Made by a program: the position numbers and the translations under genes. Of a stretch of DNA of 64,000 nt, positions 39,386 through 48,276 are shown piece after piece. Origin of the DNA: an uncultured Cohaesibacter sp. (GTDB lineage Bacteria > Pseudomonadota > Alphaproteobacteria > Rhizobiales > Cohaesibacteraceae); contig NZ_OY821667.1 of NCBI RefSeq assembly GCF_963682185.1, forward strand, positions 4,105,501 through 4,169,500, written 5' to 3'. How positions within the stretch are numbered: the first letter of the stretch is position 1; each line of letters opens with the position of its first letter. Under the pieces are notes generated by a model that was not told the DNA's origin, ran no database searches, and saw only the letters and a program-made list of their open reading frames with translations.

Positions 39386-39689
39386 CCAGACTGCAACAAA
39401 CGCATCTGGCTGCAGGAGCGCGATTGGTTCTCCTGCCCGACAAAGGTGCTTGGCGGTGCGTGTAAAGTCAAGTCAGCAATGCGGTCTTTCGGTTGGCGAG
39501 CATGACAAAATATGTGTGAAACGGGTTGGATGCCCTATCCGGCGGTGTTGGGTCCGCTGAATGCTGCCTCATGGGCAGGCAAAAGAGGAGAATCGCGCGC
39601 AGTTTGCTTCCATCTCCCCCGCGTCGGTTTGTATGCCACCCAATAAAGGCTCTTAGCATGAAGGTAATGATAAGAGCAGGGCCGGTCTC

Positions 39690-40535
39690 CTAGCCTGCAT
39701 CGGGGCGCTTTTGCGCCAGAACCAGATGGCCATAGATCGGCTTGCCCTCGTCTGTGCGCACCACGATCATCTCGAAATGCTTCACGTCCATGCGGTTTGT
39801 ATCCAGCAACTCACGGACATAGCGTTCCGAATGGGCAAAGCGCTGCTTGGGACCGACCTTGTATGGCGCTCCATCGAAATCTTCCTCCGGCATCGTTTCG
39901 GAGGAAAAGGCAAACAGCCCTCCAGCATCAAGGCACCGGCCCACATGGTGGAATTTTTCATCCAGCTCACCCAGATAGGGCAGCACATCGGTCGAAACAA
40001 TCAAATCCCAGCCGCTGGCTTCGCCTTCGCCATCATCCTCGATTTCGCTGAGGAATTCCACCACATCGCCAGCATAGAGATCATCGTAGACTTCCTTGTC
40101 ATAGGCTTCGTCCAGCATGCCGGTGGAGATGTCCACGCCGATCATGTTGTCCACCTTGTCCTTCATGGAGATACCCGTAAGGCCTGTGCCGCAACCAAGA
40201 TCCAGCATGCGGGCAAAGCGGCGTTCTGGGGCGGCTGAGTGAATCATCTCGCGCACCATCATCGGCACGGCATAGCCCAGATCATCCACGAGAATTTTCT
40301 CAAACGCTGCTGCATGCTGGTCAAACAGGGTTGCCACATAGGCAACGGGTGCTTTGTCCGGCGAGGGGCCGCGCTGCATGGAAGCCAGACGCACCGATGC
40401 ACCGGCATGATCTTCCGGGTCCAATTCCAGAGCTTTGCGGTAGCTTTCTGCGGCTTCATCAAACTTGCCGGCTTTCTCAAGCTCCAATGCATTGTTGTAA
40501 GCCTCTTGCAAGGCGTCGAGGTCAATCTCGGACAT
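39690..40535 (-). CDS. TPR-containing class I SAM methyltransferase
   Basis: 281 residues. About 1-45 form one TPR unit (YNNALELEKAGKFDEAAESY, RKALELDPEDHAGA). The methyltransferase spans about 75-260: motif I MLDLGCGTGLTG, then IGVDISTGMLDEA, and DVVEF / DLIVSTDVLPYLGEL. The substrate is unknown; similar proteins are annotated only as TPR methyltransferases. The ATG is preceded by a weak site. It is divergent from rnhA across the 137-bp repeats. Confidence 0.85.
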   Translation of the reverse strand: MSEIDLDALQEAYNNALELEKAGKFDEAAESYRKALELDPEDHAGASVRLASMQRGPSPDKAPVAYVATLFDQHAAAFEKILVDDLGYAVPMMVREMIHSAAPERRFARMLDLGCGTGLTGISMKDKVDNMIGVDISTGMLDEAYDKEVYDDLYAGDVVEFLSEIEDDGEGEASGWDLIVSTDVLPYLGELDEKFHHVGRCLDAGGLFAFSSETMPEEDFDGAPYKVGPKQRFAHSERYVRELLDTNRMDVKHFEMIVVRTDEGKPIYGHLVLAQKRPDAG

Positions 40536-40773
40536 TGTATTCTTCCAGATCTATTGGCCGCAGGGCCGGTGGCGCTGTTTCTGTTTGGCGTAAGCTCTAC
40601 ACCGCCCCATATGTGAGAGCAAGCATCTTGCGCCTTGAGGAAGGGTTGGCTAGACAGGGCAGCAAATCGAATATCCCTCGTAAGCGGCCATTGCCCTTGG
40701 CGCCCGCAGCGCCTTTGGCGCGAGGACGAGAAAACCCAAAGAGATGCCGCCGCAAGGGGCATAAGGAGCCAGC

Positions 40774-40914
40774 ATGAGCCAAGTGACAATTTGCACGGTA
40801 GGTGCTTGCTCTGAAAATTCCGGGCCATTGCCCTTGGCGCCCGCAGCGCCTTTGGCGCGAGGACGAGATAACCCAAAGACATGCCGCCGCAAGGGGCATA
40901 AGGAGCCAGCATGA
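40774..40914 (+). pseudogene. Truncated rnhA 5' copy 1 (46-codon frame)
   Basis: It starts MSQVTICTVGACSENSG, compared with [17 protein letters not shown] in rnhA, so the catalytic Asp is Val. After 17 codons it runs into the next repeat's leader and stops in a tga that overlaps the ATG of the next copy (atga). The ribosome site is preserved, so it could be translated and couple to the next frame. Confidence 0.7.
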
Positions 40915-41051
40915 GCCAAGTGACAATTTGCACGGTAGGTGCTTGCTCTGGAAATTCCGGGCCATTGCCCTCTGCGCCCGCAGCGCCTTTGGCGCGAGGA
41001 CGAGACAACCCAAAGACATGCCGCTGCAAGGGGCATAAGGAGCTAGCATGA
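40911..41051 (+). pseudogene. Truncated rnhA 5' copy 2 (46-codon frame)
   Basis: Same structure as copy 1, starting MSQVTICTVGACSGNSG. It also carries Val for the catalytic Asp. Its tga stop overlaps the true rnhA ATG (atga) at 41048. If translated, it would be an upstream frame directly coupled to rnhA. Confidence 0.7.
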
Positions 41052-41488
41052 GCAAAGTGACAATTTATACCGATGGAGCCTGCTCTGGAAACCCCGGGCC
41101 AGGCGGCTGGGGGGCCTTGCTGACCATGGGGGATCATGAAAAAGAGCTTTGCGGCGGCGAAGCCAACACCACCAACAACCGCATGGAGCTGACCGCAGCG
41201 ATCGAAGCTCTCAATGCCCTGACGCGGGCCTGCGATGTGGATCTTTATACCGACAGCCAATATGTCAAAGGCGGTATTACGGGCTGGATTTACGGCTGGA
41301 AGAAAAACGGCTGGAAGACCGCTGCCAAGAAACCGGTCAAGAATGCCGAGCTGTGGCAGGCACTGGACGATGCCCTCAAACGCCATAAGGTGGAGTGGCA
41401 TTGGGTGAAGGGTCATGCGGGCCATGATGGCAATGAGCGGGCGGACGAGTTGGCCCGTCGTGGCATGGCGCCCTACAAGGAAGGCTGA
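41048..41488 (+). CDS. rnhA: Ribonuclease HI
   Basis: 146 residues. Catalytic residues are in place: Asp in [17 protein letters not shown], Glu in [12 protein letters not shown], Asp in [13 protein letters not shown] and the C-terminal His/Asp in [17 protein letters not shown]. It cleaves the RNA strand of RNA-DNA hybrids. The start at 41048 follows ataaggag at eight bases and overlaps the stop of an upstream truncated copy of its own 5' end. Confidence 0.96.
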   Translation: MSKVTIYTDGACSGNPGPGGWGALLTMGDHEKELCGGEANTTNNRMELTAAIEALNALTRACDVDLYTDSQYVKGGITGWIYGWKKNGWKTAAKKPVKNAELWQALDDALKRHKVEWHWVKGHAGHDGNERADELARRGMAPYKEG

Positions 41489-41559
41489 AAAGCGGGCGGG
41501 TTATACGTGCGGCTCTAGGCTCAGCGATCCGTTTCCAGTTCTCAGAGTAAAAGTTTAGC

Positions 41560-41883
41560 CTAGCCGTGGAGCATCGTGGTTAGTTGGCGAATGTAGGATT
41601 TCTCGGACGCGCGGACATCTTCAACATCGCCCTCCAGCTCCACGCCCATGTGATGGCCTTTTCTCCAGATCATCTGTACCGGAGCCAGTGTGCCTTCCTT
41701 GCGGTTGAGCAACGTCATTTCTGTGGGGAGCATCAAGCCCGGATCGACCATGAGCTGCATGCCATCGTCGCTTTCATTGCGAATGGTGCAATCCACGCTC
41801 ATCATGTAATTCTGGAAAAAGAGCTTGGCCCCTTTGAAGACCCGGCGCCTCAGGCTCTGGCGTCGTTCCAGGAGTATAGCCAT
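41560..41883 (-). CDS. PilZ-domain protein
   Basis: 107 residues from the ATG at 41883, with agaggag nine bases ahead; an upstream in-frame start is less likely. The c-di-GMP motif is present as ERRQSLRRRV (RxxxR type) and NESDDGM (the [D/N]xSxxG part). The rest, VQMIWRKGHHMGVEL, matches the PilZ beta barrel. It could be a small c-di-GMP receptor. Another PilZ gene follows about 460 bp away on the same strand. Confidence 0.85.
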   Translation of the reverse strand: MAILLERRQSLRRRVFKGAKLFFQNYMMSVDCTIRNESDDGMQLMVDPGLMLPTEMTLLNRKEGTLAPVQMIWRKGHHMGVELEGDVEDVRASEKSYIRQLTTMLHG

Positions 41884-41943
41884 CGAACCAGGCTCCTCTC
41901 TGCTATCCTGTTGGCACCTCAATGATTTTTCAATTCTTATCAA

Positions 41944-42345
41944 AATGTAAACAATCAGACAAAAACTTCAATCTTTCTTAATCAAAACCCATAGGTTGTA
42001 TTAATAAAATCTTAATCAGGAAATTCAATATCCTGAAGTGAGCAATTTCCAAGAGCAAAGACAATCAGTTGAATGGTTAATCAGCTTATGACGATCTGAC
42101 GTCAGGTTGTGTAGTCTTCCCGTTACAAATCAAAGGGGCGCAAGCGGATCGCCTCCTATTGTCGTAAATTTGTTGAGGGGACGCCTTCGATTTCAGCCAC
42201 AATCCCTCCCACGAAAAAATTAAGGCAGGCCACTGGGGCCTGCCTTCGGTTCGGTGTGTGAGTGTGTGCTATTTGGGTCGTGCTAGTTAAAGATGAAGTG
42301 TCGGCCTTCTCTTTTCGTTGTAAACCGGGGCACCCGGCTTAGAGC
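41944..42345. other. Region between the two PilZ genes
   Basis: About 400 bp, AT-rich at 41940-42080 (probable promoter of the first PilZ gene) with a terminator at 42213-42246. No ORF supported. Confidence 0.4.
42213..42246 (-). terminator. Terminator of the second PilZ gene
   Basis: A 10-bp perfect stem aaggcaggcc / ggcctgcctt with a short loop. On the minus strand it is followed by AATTTTTTCG. It lies about 100 bp past the gene's stop. Confidence 0.8.
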
Positions 42346-42690
42346 CTACAGCCTTCTGGCTGCGATAATGGAGAGGCGGCGGATATCGGCGCCGGGTAGG
42401 CGATCAACGTCGGTCCTTTGTCCCGTAAAGTGGATGCCTGCCTTGCTGCCCGTGTGCCATATGATATGCGCATCGACCAATTGCCCTGTGTTTCTGTCCA
42501 GCAGAGAGAAACGAGAAGACAAGTCATGGTCGGAAGCCAGATCAAGCAGAATGTGCATGCCGCTTTCACTCTCGTTTCCGATTTGGCAATCAATCATGAA
42601 TGAGAAATGCTCGCAAAATAGCTTTCCGGGTTTATGGACAAGCGTGCGAGGTTCCTTGCGTCGATCTTCTCTTGGGGCAATGTGTTCCAT
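42346..42690 (-). CDS. PilZ-domain protein
   Basis: 114 residues. PilZ signs are EDRRKEPRTLVH (RxxxR type) and NESESGMHILLDL. The barrel end reads AHIIWHTGSKAGIHF. The layout matches its neighbour at 41.6 kb, so the pair probably arose by duplication, although identity looks low. Both lie between two EAL-protein genes and may report c-di-GMP. The aaggag site is about 11 bases before the ATG. Confidence 0.82.
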   Translation of the reverse strand: MEHIAPREDRRKEPRTLVHKPGKLFCEHFSFMIDCQIGNESESGMHILLDLASDHDLSSRFSLLDRNTGQLVDAHIIWHTGSKAGIHFTGQRTDVDRLPGADIRRLSIIAARRL

Positions 42691-42904
42691 TCCAGATTGT
42701 CTCCTTCATCGGACTATAAGCCTGCTGGAAGTCTTAAATGGATCTTGCTTGTAAAAAGCCGATTTTGTTCAAATTTTATCAATTTTTACGTGTCTTGGCA
42801 CGGTCGAACACGAAAGAGCGTTAATAAAAGGTATACGTAATTATTACTACAGGTTGTCTTTTTATAAATATCATTAATTTCAATTGCTTAGAGAGAATAT
42901 AGTG

Positions 42905-42960
42905 AGGTGTTCTTCAGCGGGTGCCGGTTGAAATCTCATGCCCGAGGGGGAAGCGCACCT
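42905..42960 (+). ncRNA. Structured hairpin of unknown type
   Basis: aggtgt pairs with gcacct, cttc with gaag, and cgggtg with tgcccg, with small internal loops and a 15-base apical loop. Sixteen base pairs in line suggest a folded RNA. A run of seven A follows on the + strand, no T tract on either. Strand and identity are not established. Confidence 0.3.
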
Positions 42961-43188
42961 ACCCACATCAAAAAAAGAATCTAAGGGAAACTGCTCAAAT
43001 GGGTGAGCGGTCAGTGATGAAAAAGAGAACGAAAAGTGTACGACTGGGGATAACAGATTTGTCCGGGCTGGAGTGAAAAAAATAAAATTTTTAGGGTCAA
43101 CTCTTGCTTGACATGCCGGGGTGCTAGATTCCTCAGAGGCTTAAGAATTGGTTAATTGGGGATTTGTGGATAGTGTAAAATTTGCTTG

Positions 43189-43344
43189 ATGGCAGAAGTG
43201 GAAAAGAGCGTGAAAGAATCATTTGCAAATGTGTCTGCGCTTGCCAATGTAGCTCCACGACATCGTCAGATCGGGGTTTTCGGAAAAAAGCACCGGGTCA
43301 AACGCCCGGATTTGTCTTTTTCAACGACAAGTCCCAAGCAGTAA
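43189..43344 (+). CDS. Possible 51-codon small protein
   Basis: The frame MAEVEKSVKESFANVSALAN continues to a basic C terminus (FGKKHRVKRPDLSFS) and a taa stop. Its codon use fits neighbouring genes and the N terminus would form an amphipathic helix. No ribosome site of quality precedes the ATG, so it may be accidental. Confidence 0.25.
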   Translation: MAEVEKSVKESFANVSALANVAPRHRQIGVFGKKHRVKRPDLSFSTTSPKQ

Positions 43345-43441
43345 AAGTCGCAAGCATTGAGGCACAGCAATATTGTTGAGCAAGCGCTTGGTCTGACGGT
43401 GGCGGATATCGGATCATTCTTGATGCGGCACATCAGATAGA

Positions 43442-43840
43442 ATGAGCTCGATATACAGGATGGCAAGACCACACAAGAAAGGCGAAGCTGACGTGAATAA
43501 GACAGACAATGCGGTAGAAATCGGTTCCTACTTCGAACAGTTCATCTCCAAACAGGTGGCAAGCGGTCGTTTTTCCAGCGATATGGAAGTATTGCAGGCC
43601 GGTTTGCGTCTTCTTGAAGAGAAAGAACTGCATTTCCATCTGGAAAAAAGCAAACTGGGTGACACCAGCTCTGAGGGCGTGGACGAAGTGATCACGGCCG
43701 AGAAAGAAGTAGGGGATGTATCCCGATCCGTTACCGAGGCAATGCGTGCACTGGCAACAGCTGCAGGTGATGTCGACAATGCTCTGCCCGCTATTCCCGT
43801 GACAAAAGGTCTGCTGCGTCCGCAAATCGCTGCGGAATAA
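43442..43840 (+). CDS. Orphan ParD-like antitoxin-family protein
   Basis: 132 residues. Residues about 28-62 ([36 protein letters not shown]) match the ribbon-helix-helix region of ParD antitoxins, which bind DNA and usually neutralise ParE. No ParE gene adjoins; a terminator and thrC follow. The C-terminal half is longer than in classic ParD and not toxin-binding in an obvious way. The start is uncertain: ATG at 43442 or 43460, or GTG at 43493. It may act as a lone RHH regulator. Confidence 0.6.
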   Translation: MSSIYRMARPHKKGEADVNKTDNAVEIGSYFEQFISKQVASGRFSSDMEVLQAGLRLLEEKELHFHLEKSKLGDTSSEGVDEVITAEKEVGDVSRSVTEAMRALATAAGDVDNALPAIPVTKGLLRPQIAAE

Positions 43841-43880
43841 GCTTGAGATTTGTAGCAGGATCCTTGTGAGCCTTTCAACG

Positions 43881-43908
43881 AAAGCAGCGCCCCCCGCGCT
43901 GCTTTCTT
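43881..43908 (+). terminator. Terminator of the ParD-like gene
   Basis: A 10-bp perfect stem aaagcagcgc / gcgctgcttt with a ccccc loop, ending in the T-rich tttctt. It sits 40 bp after the stop. Confidence 0.75.
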
Positions 43909-44081
43909 GCGTTTGAAGCGTCCTTCTTTATGCCGCCACTCTGCTGCTGCGGTCGAGAGGGCTCGCACGGGACTGACGCAAGGCACTTGCCCTCAAAATC
44001 GCGAGGATGTAGGGTGCCGCGCGTAACTGAAAGCGCGCCAACTGGCTTGATACAGGCGCATAGAGATAAGGGCTTGAAGAC

Positions 44082-45536
44082 GTGAAATATGTGAGCACGC
44101 GGGGCAATGCGCCTGAACTGGGCTTTTGTGATGCCATTCTGGCAGGGCTTGCCAGTGATGGCGGCCTGTATGTGCCGAAGGTGTGGCCAACATTGAGCGA
44201 TGAAGAAATCGCTTCGCTGGCAGGCAAAAGCTATGCCGATATCGCCTTTGCGGTCATGTGGCCCTATGTCGAAGGGGAAATCCCCGAAGCAACATTCCGC
44301 ACCATGATCAACGAGGCTTACGCAACGTTCCGTCATGACGCTGTTGCGCCTCTGGTCCAGACCGGCCCGAACGAATATGTGCTGGAGTTGTTCCACGGCC
44401 CGACGCTGGCTTTCAAGGATGTGGCCATGCAGTTGCTGGCCCGCCTGATGGATTATGTCCTGGCCGAGAAGGGCGCCCGCGCCACCATCGTCGGTGCGAC
44501 ATCGGGTGATACGGGTGGGGCTGCCATCGAGGCTTTCCGCGGTCGCTCCAATACCGATATTTTCATTCTCTTCCCCAATGGCAAGGTTTCTCCGGTGCAG
44601 CAGCGCCAAATGACCTCCGTGCTGGATGACAATGTGCATTGCATCGCGCTCAACGGCAATTTCGATGATTGCCAGGGGCTTCTCAAGGACATGTTTGCCC
44701 ATGAGAGCTTCCGCAGCCGCATTGCCATGTCCGGTGTCAATTCGATCAACTGGGGCCGCATCATGGCCCAGATCGTCTATTATTTCTCATCCGCTCTGTC
44801 GCTGGGTGCGCCTTTCCGTCCGGTGTCCTTCACTGTGCCAACGGGGAACTTCGGTGATATCTTTGCTGGCTTCGTGGCCAAGCAGATGGGGCTGCCGATC
44901 GACAAGCTGATCATCGCCACCAACCAGAATGACATTCTGGCCCGCACGCTGGAAAGCGGAAGCTATGAGGTCAAGGGCGTAACCCCGTCTGTGTCTCCAA
45001 GCATGGATATTCAGGTTTCCTCCAACTTCGAACGCCTTCTGTTCGAGGTGCATGAGCGTGATAGCTCTACGGTCAACCGCATGATGGCGGGGCTCAAACA
45101 ATCCGGTTCCTTCTCAATCGATGAGGAGCCACTTGCCATGTTGCGTGATGGCTTCGCGGCTGATCGGGCCAGCGAAGAAGACACCGCAGCCACAATCAAG
45201 GCTGTGCTGGCCGATAGCGGCTATCTGCTCGATCCACATTCTGCCGTTGGCGTACATGTGGCGCGTAAATTCGCAGCAGCGGCCCTCAAGCAGAGCGAAG
45301 GGGAAGAGGCTGTGGCTGGCGGAGCCAATGTGCCGATGATTGTGCTCTCCACCGCGCATCCGGCCAAGTTCCCGGCAGCTGTTGAGGCCGCGTCCGGTCA
45401 ATATCCCTCCCTGCCTGTCTGGCTGGGGGATCTGATGGAGCGTGAAGAGCGCCTCAGCGTCATCGACAACCAGCTCGATGATGTGGAAGCTTTCATTCTG
45501 GAACGCTCCCGCGCTGCCAACGACAAGGAGGGCTGA
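44082..45536 (+). CDS. thrC: Threonine synthase
   Basis: 484 residues from GTG. The PLP lysine is in FHGPTLAFKDVAMQLLARLM; GATSGDTGGAA binds the cofactor phosphate. It begins KYVSTRGNAPELGFCDAILA, the long-form ThrC typical of alphaproteobacteria. It converts O-phosphohomoserine from ThrB to threonine. It leads the thrC / M16 / GNAT / EAL series, which I recall as conserved in order in rhizobia. Confidence 0.97.
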   Translation: MKYVSTRGNAPELGFCDAILAGLASDGGLYVPKVWPTLSDEEIASLAGKSYADIAFAVMWPYVEGEIPEATFRTMINEAYATFRHDAVAPLVQTGPNEYVLELFHGPTLAFKDVAMQLLARLMDYVLAEKGARATIVGATSGDTGGAAIEAFRGRSNTDIFILFPNGKVSPVQQRQMTSVLDDNVHCIALNGNFDDCQGLLKDMFAHESFRSRIAMSGVNSINWGRIMAQIVYYFSSALSLGAPFRPVSFTVPTGNFGDIFAGFVAKQMGLPIDKLIIATNQNDILARTLESGSYEVKGVTPSVSPSMDIQVSSNFERLLFEVHERDSSTVNRMMAGLKQSGSFSIDEEPLAMLRDGFAADRASEEDTAATIKAVLADSGYLLDPHSAVGVHVARKFAAAALKQSEGEEAVAGGANVPMIVLSTAHPAKFPAAVEAASGQYPSLPVWLGDLMEREERLSVIDNQLDDVEAFILERSRAANDKEG

Positions 45537-45731
45537 GGGCATAAAGGCCCCGGAAAAACGGAGAAGCCCGGAACAATCATTTCCGGGGCGATCCAGGAAG
45601 ACCCATCAATAAAAGGGCGCGCTAGGCCCGTCTTTGCCTTTTGTACAAAGGAATGACAACTGAGTTCGAGCGCGCACCTTCGGCCGCTTCAGTCTGGTTC
45701 TGAAGAGGTCGGAAAAAGGAGCAGAAACCCA

Positions 45732-47012
45732 TTGTCCGTCAATATGACCCGCCTTGCCAATGGCATGACCGTCGTGTCCGATCAGATGTCCCACCTGAAA
45801 AGCTCTGCCGTTGGCGTCTGGGTCAATGCGGGGTCGCGCTCTGAAGACGAAAATGAGCATGGTATTTCCCACCTGTTGGAGCATATGGCGTTCAAGGGCA
45901 CGGAGACCCGCTCAGCGGTGCAGATCGTGGAAGAGATCGAGTCTGTTGGCGGCGATGTGAATGCCTCTACGGGGATTGAGAATACGTCCTATTTTGTCCG
46001 TATCCTTGAGGATGACTTGCCGCTGGCCATCGATATTCTGGGTGACATTCTGACCAATTCCACCTTCGATGAGGAGGAGCTTGAGCGCGAAAAGCAGGTC
46101 ATCATTCAGGAAATCGGCGCTGCCTACGATATGCCGGAAGATCGTGTCTTCGATCATATTCTGGAACAGGCCTATCCGGATCAACCGCTTGGCCGCACCA
46201 TTCTGGGGACGCCGGAAACGGTTCAGGGCTTTTCTTCCTTCGATATCGAAAATTACATGGGCACCCATTATCACGGACCCAACATGATCCTGTCGGCCGC
46301 CGGGGCCGTGCGCCATGAGGATCTGGTTGATCTGGGTGAAAAAGCTTTCTCCGGCTTCAGTAAGACCCCGCCCAAACCTTTGCAGAAAGCCGTCTATAAG
46401 GGCGGTGAAAGCCGCGATTTGCAGAAAGACCTGATGGAAGCGCAGGTGGTGCTGGGCTTTGAGGGCTGCTCCTTTACCGATGATAACTATTATGTTGCCC
46501 AACTGCTGGCGGCCATTCTGGGCGGCGGCATGTCTTCTCGCCTGTTCCAGGAGGTGCGCGAGAAGAGGGGGCTTTGCTATTCCATCTACACGCTGCATTG
46601 GGGCTTTGAGGATAGCGGCCTATTCGGCATTCATGCTGCTACTGCTGCGGAACATCTTCCCGAGCTGCTGCCGGTGATCACCGGCGAGCTGACACGGGTG
46701 GCGGAAGACCTCACCCAGCAGGAGCTGGAACGCGCCCGAGCCCAGATCAAGGCCGGCTTGTTGATGGGAACCGAAAGTCCGGCCTCGCGCGCCAGCCAGT
46801 TGTCGCGACAGGTGGTGCTTTATGGCCGCCCGCGGCTGTTGGAAGAGATGGAAGAAACCGTTGCGGATGTGTCCGTTGCGGATGTACGCGCGCTGGCCGA
46901 AAAGATTTTCTGTTCCGGAGTGCCTTCCATGGCGTCGGTCGGACCTGTGCAGAATCTGATGTGGATTGACGAACTCGCCGACCGTCTCGGTGCCCCCCGC
47001 CCCAAAGCCTGA
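45732..47012 (+). CDS. M16 family zinc metallopeptidase (mitochondrial-processing-peptidase-like)
   Basis: 426 residues. The inverted zinc motif is intact: HLLEHMAFKG (HxxEH) with the third ligand Glu in EREKQVIIQEIGAAYD. The second, non-catalytic half follows from about 220. It resembles the processing-peptidase beta-subunit relatives of alphaproteobacteria. Its substrates are unknown; cleavage of small peptides or signal peptides is possible. A TTG at 45732 with aggag ten bases ahead is preferred; ATG at 45744 is an alternative. Cytoplasmic or periplasmic location is not clear, as no signal peptide is seen. Confidence 0.92.
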   Translation: MSVNMTRLANGMTVVSDQMSHLKSSAVGVWVNAGSRSEDENEHGISHLLEHMAFKGTETRSAVQIVEEIESVGGDVNASTGIENTSYFVRILEDDLPLAIDILGDILTNSTFDEEELEREKQVIIQEIGAAYDMPEDRVFDHILEQAYPDQPLGRTILGTPETVQGFSSFDIENYMGTHYHGPNMILSAAGAVRHEDLVDLGEKAFSGFSKTPPKPLQKAVYKGGESRDLQKDLMEAQVVLGFEGCSFTDDNYYVAQLLAAILGGGMSSRLFQEVREKRGLCYSIYTLHWGFEDSGLFGIHAATAAEHLPELLPVITGELTRVAEDLTQQELERARAQIKAGLLMGTESPASRASQLSRQVVLYGRPRLLEEMEETVADVSVADVRALAEKIFCSGVPSMASVGPVQNLMWIDELADRLGAPRPKA

Positions 47013-47345
47013 TCCGCGCCCTGTGCTATCATTTTCGGTACGGCAACACGGCAAAAGCCCTCAAAGAGGCGCATTTGAATGAAAATGTGCCGTAACAATC
47101 GATGATTGGGCAAGAATTTCAAAGCTTTTCAAAAAGTATGTCTTCCCCTTGGTCATTTCTCTGCGTTAAGCTTTGATATTGGCATTGGCTGGTGGTTGCC
47201 TTGGCTCTTTTGCAAGGCCGGGTGCATGAGAGCGTAAGGGGACCTTGCCGCGAATGCCTTGGCCGACAATCCTGCCCGCTCTGCCTTACGACACCAAGAA
47301 AGGTTTGAACGGCTGTTCTTGTTTGCACATTGGAAAGGCATGGAC

Positions 47346-48023
47346 ATGTTTCCTGAGAAAGCTGCCCGCTTCAAGGGGATCCGCGCTGGAGCATCCGCCA
47401 GCTTTTTTACGGCAGCCCTAGGCTCACTCGTAAGACGCACCTCTGCGCGCGGGGCTGTCCACCCGCGCCTGAGTGGACATAGCCTGTATCTGCGTCACCC
47501 GGTAAAGAGCGACTTCGACCAGTGGGTCAGTCTACGCACAATCAGCGCTGGCTTCCTCAAGCCTTGGGAGCCAATCTGGCCACGTGATGACCTGACAATG
47601 CGCGGCTATCGCCGTCGATTGGAGCAATATAGTCGAGACCGCAAGTCAGGCCGCGCCTTGCCCTATCTGATTTTCGATACCAGAGACAATCGCCTGCTGG
47701 GCGGTGTCAATGTCAGCAACATACGCAGAGGCATTTGCCAGACAGCAACCATTGGTTACTGGATGGGGGAAAATCACGCAGGACAAGGAAATATGAGTCG
47801 GGCTCTGGCCTTGCTTCTGCCCTATTTATTTGATTGTCAGGGCCTACACCGCATTGAGGCTGCCTGTTTGCCAACCAACAGTGCATCCATCTCGGTGTTG
47901 AAGAAATCGGGCTTTCAGCTGGAAGGCAAAGCGCGTAGCTATCTCTGCATTAACGGACAATGGGAAGACCATCTGCTCTTTTCTGCCTTGCGCAGTGATG
48001 TCATCATGTCTGTCAGTTTCTGA
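47346..48023 (+). CDS. GNAT acetyltransferase (RimJ/RimL type)
   Basis: 225 residues from the ATG at 47346, with aaagg eight bases ahead; a TTG frame reaches back to 47259. The acetyl-CoA motif reads GYWMGENHAGQGNMSRALAL, with RIEAACLPTNSASISVLKKSG typical of RimJ-type enzymes. It could acetylate a ribosomal protein N terminus or another amine. It lies between the M16 gene and the EAL gene on the same strand. Confidence 0.85.
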   Translation: MFPEKAARFKGIRAGASASFFTAALGSLVRRTSARGAVHPRLSGHSLYLRHPVKSDFDQWVSLRTISAGFLKPWEPIWPRDDLTMRGYRRRLEQYSRDRKSGRALPYLIFDTRDNRLLGGVNVSNIRRGICQTATIGYWMGENHAGQGNMSRALALLLPYLFDCQGLHRIEAACLPTNSASISVLKKSGFQLEGKARSYLCINGQWEDHLLFSALRSDVIMSVSF

Positions 48024-48276
48024 AAAAGGGGCGTGTCGGCTGAGACTGTTGGAGCGATTCCATTGTGTGATGGAAAGCTTGATTGCTGTTGCAGGACGCG
48101 AAGCGATGCTGCGAATAACGCGCGTGTAAGGGGAAACCTTGCCTTCATAACAGTCTAAGCGGCCTTTTCCTTTTAAAAAGGCAAGAAATTGAGAATTACG
48201 CCTTGTATGGCGCAAAGCAAAATTTTAACTATGGTGCACTGCGTCCGTGCGGATGCTGAATGAGAGAGGGCCCCTG

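Larger units (their letters stand above)
40686..41096 (+). repeat. Three tandem copies of a 137-bp unit containing the rnhA leader and first codons
   Basis: Units begin at 40686, 40823 and 40960, each with ggccattgccc. Every unit carries a leader with the hairpin gcgcc-ttt-ggcgc, a ggggcataaggag ribosome site, an ATG, and the first 49 bases of rnhA coding sequence; only the third runs on into the full gene. Units 1 and 2 differ at about 3 positions; unit 3 differs from unit 2 at about 15, mostly inside the coding part. Confidence 0.95.
42691..43441. other. Gene-poor 750-bp region
   Basis: AT-rich. It contains a structured hairpin at 42905-42960, a ttgaca box at 43108 and one possible 51-codon frame at 43189. 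I found no tRNA, and no known sRNA that I can name. Confidence 0.5.

Noticed and set aside
39009-39443. Frames across the gcvT upstream region on both strands
   Set aside because: They lie inside the glycine riboswitch, whose conserved cores explain the sequence.
40259-41425. Long minus-strand frame across the rnhA repeats
   Set aside because: It is the antisense of the 137-bp repeats and rnhA. Its repeated peptide is only the reverse reading of the repeats, and it overlaps the start of the TPR methyltransferase gene in another frame.
42905-42960. 6S RNA
   Set aside because: The first bases resemble the E. coli 6S 5' end, but the stem closes on itself within 56 bases and cannot form the long 6S duplex. 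The neighbours are also not those usual for ssrS.
43108-43130. Promoter with ttgaca and tagatt
   Set aside because: The spacer is only 11 bases, too short for sigma-70.
43182-43379. 65-codon + strand frame starting at TTG
   Set aside because: The frame is Cys/Ser-rich with no domain or ribosome site. The overlapping 51-codon frame has better codon use.
45547-45589. Terminator after thrC
   Set aside because: gccccggaa pairs with ttccggggc, but the loop is 25 bases and no T tract follows.
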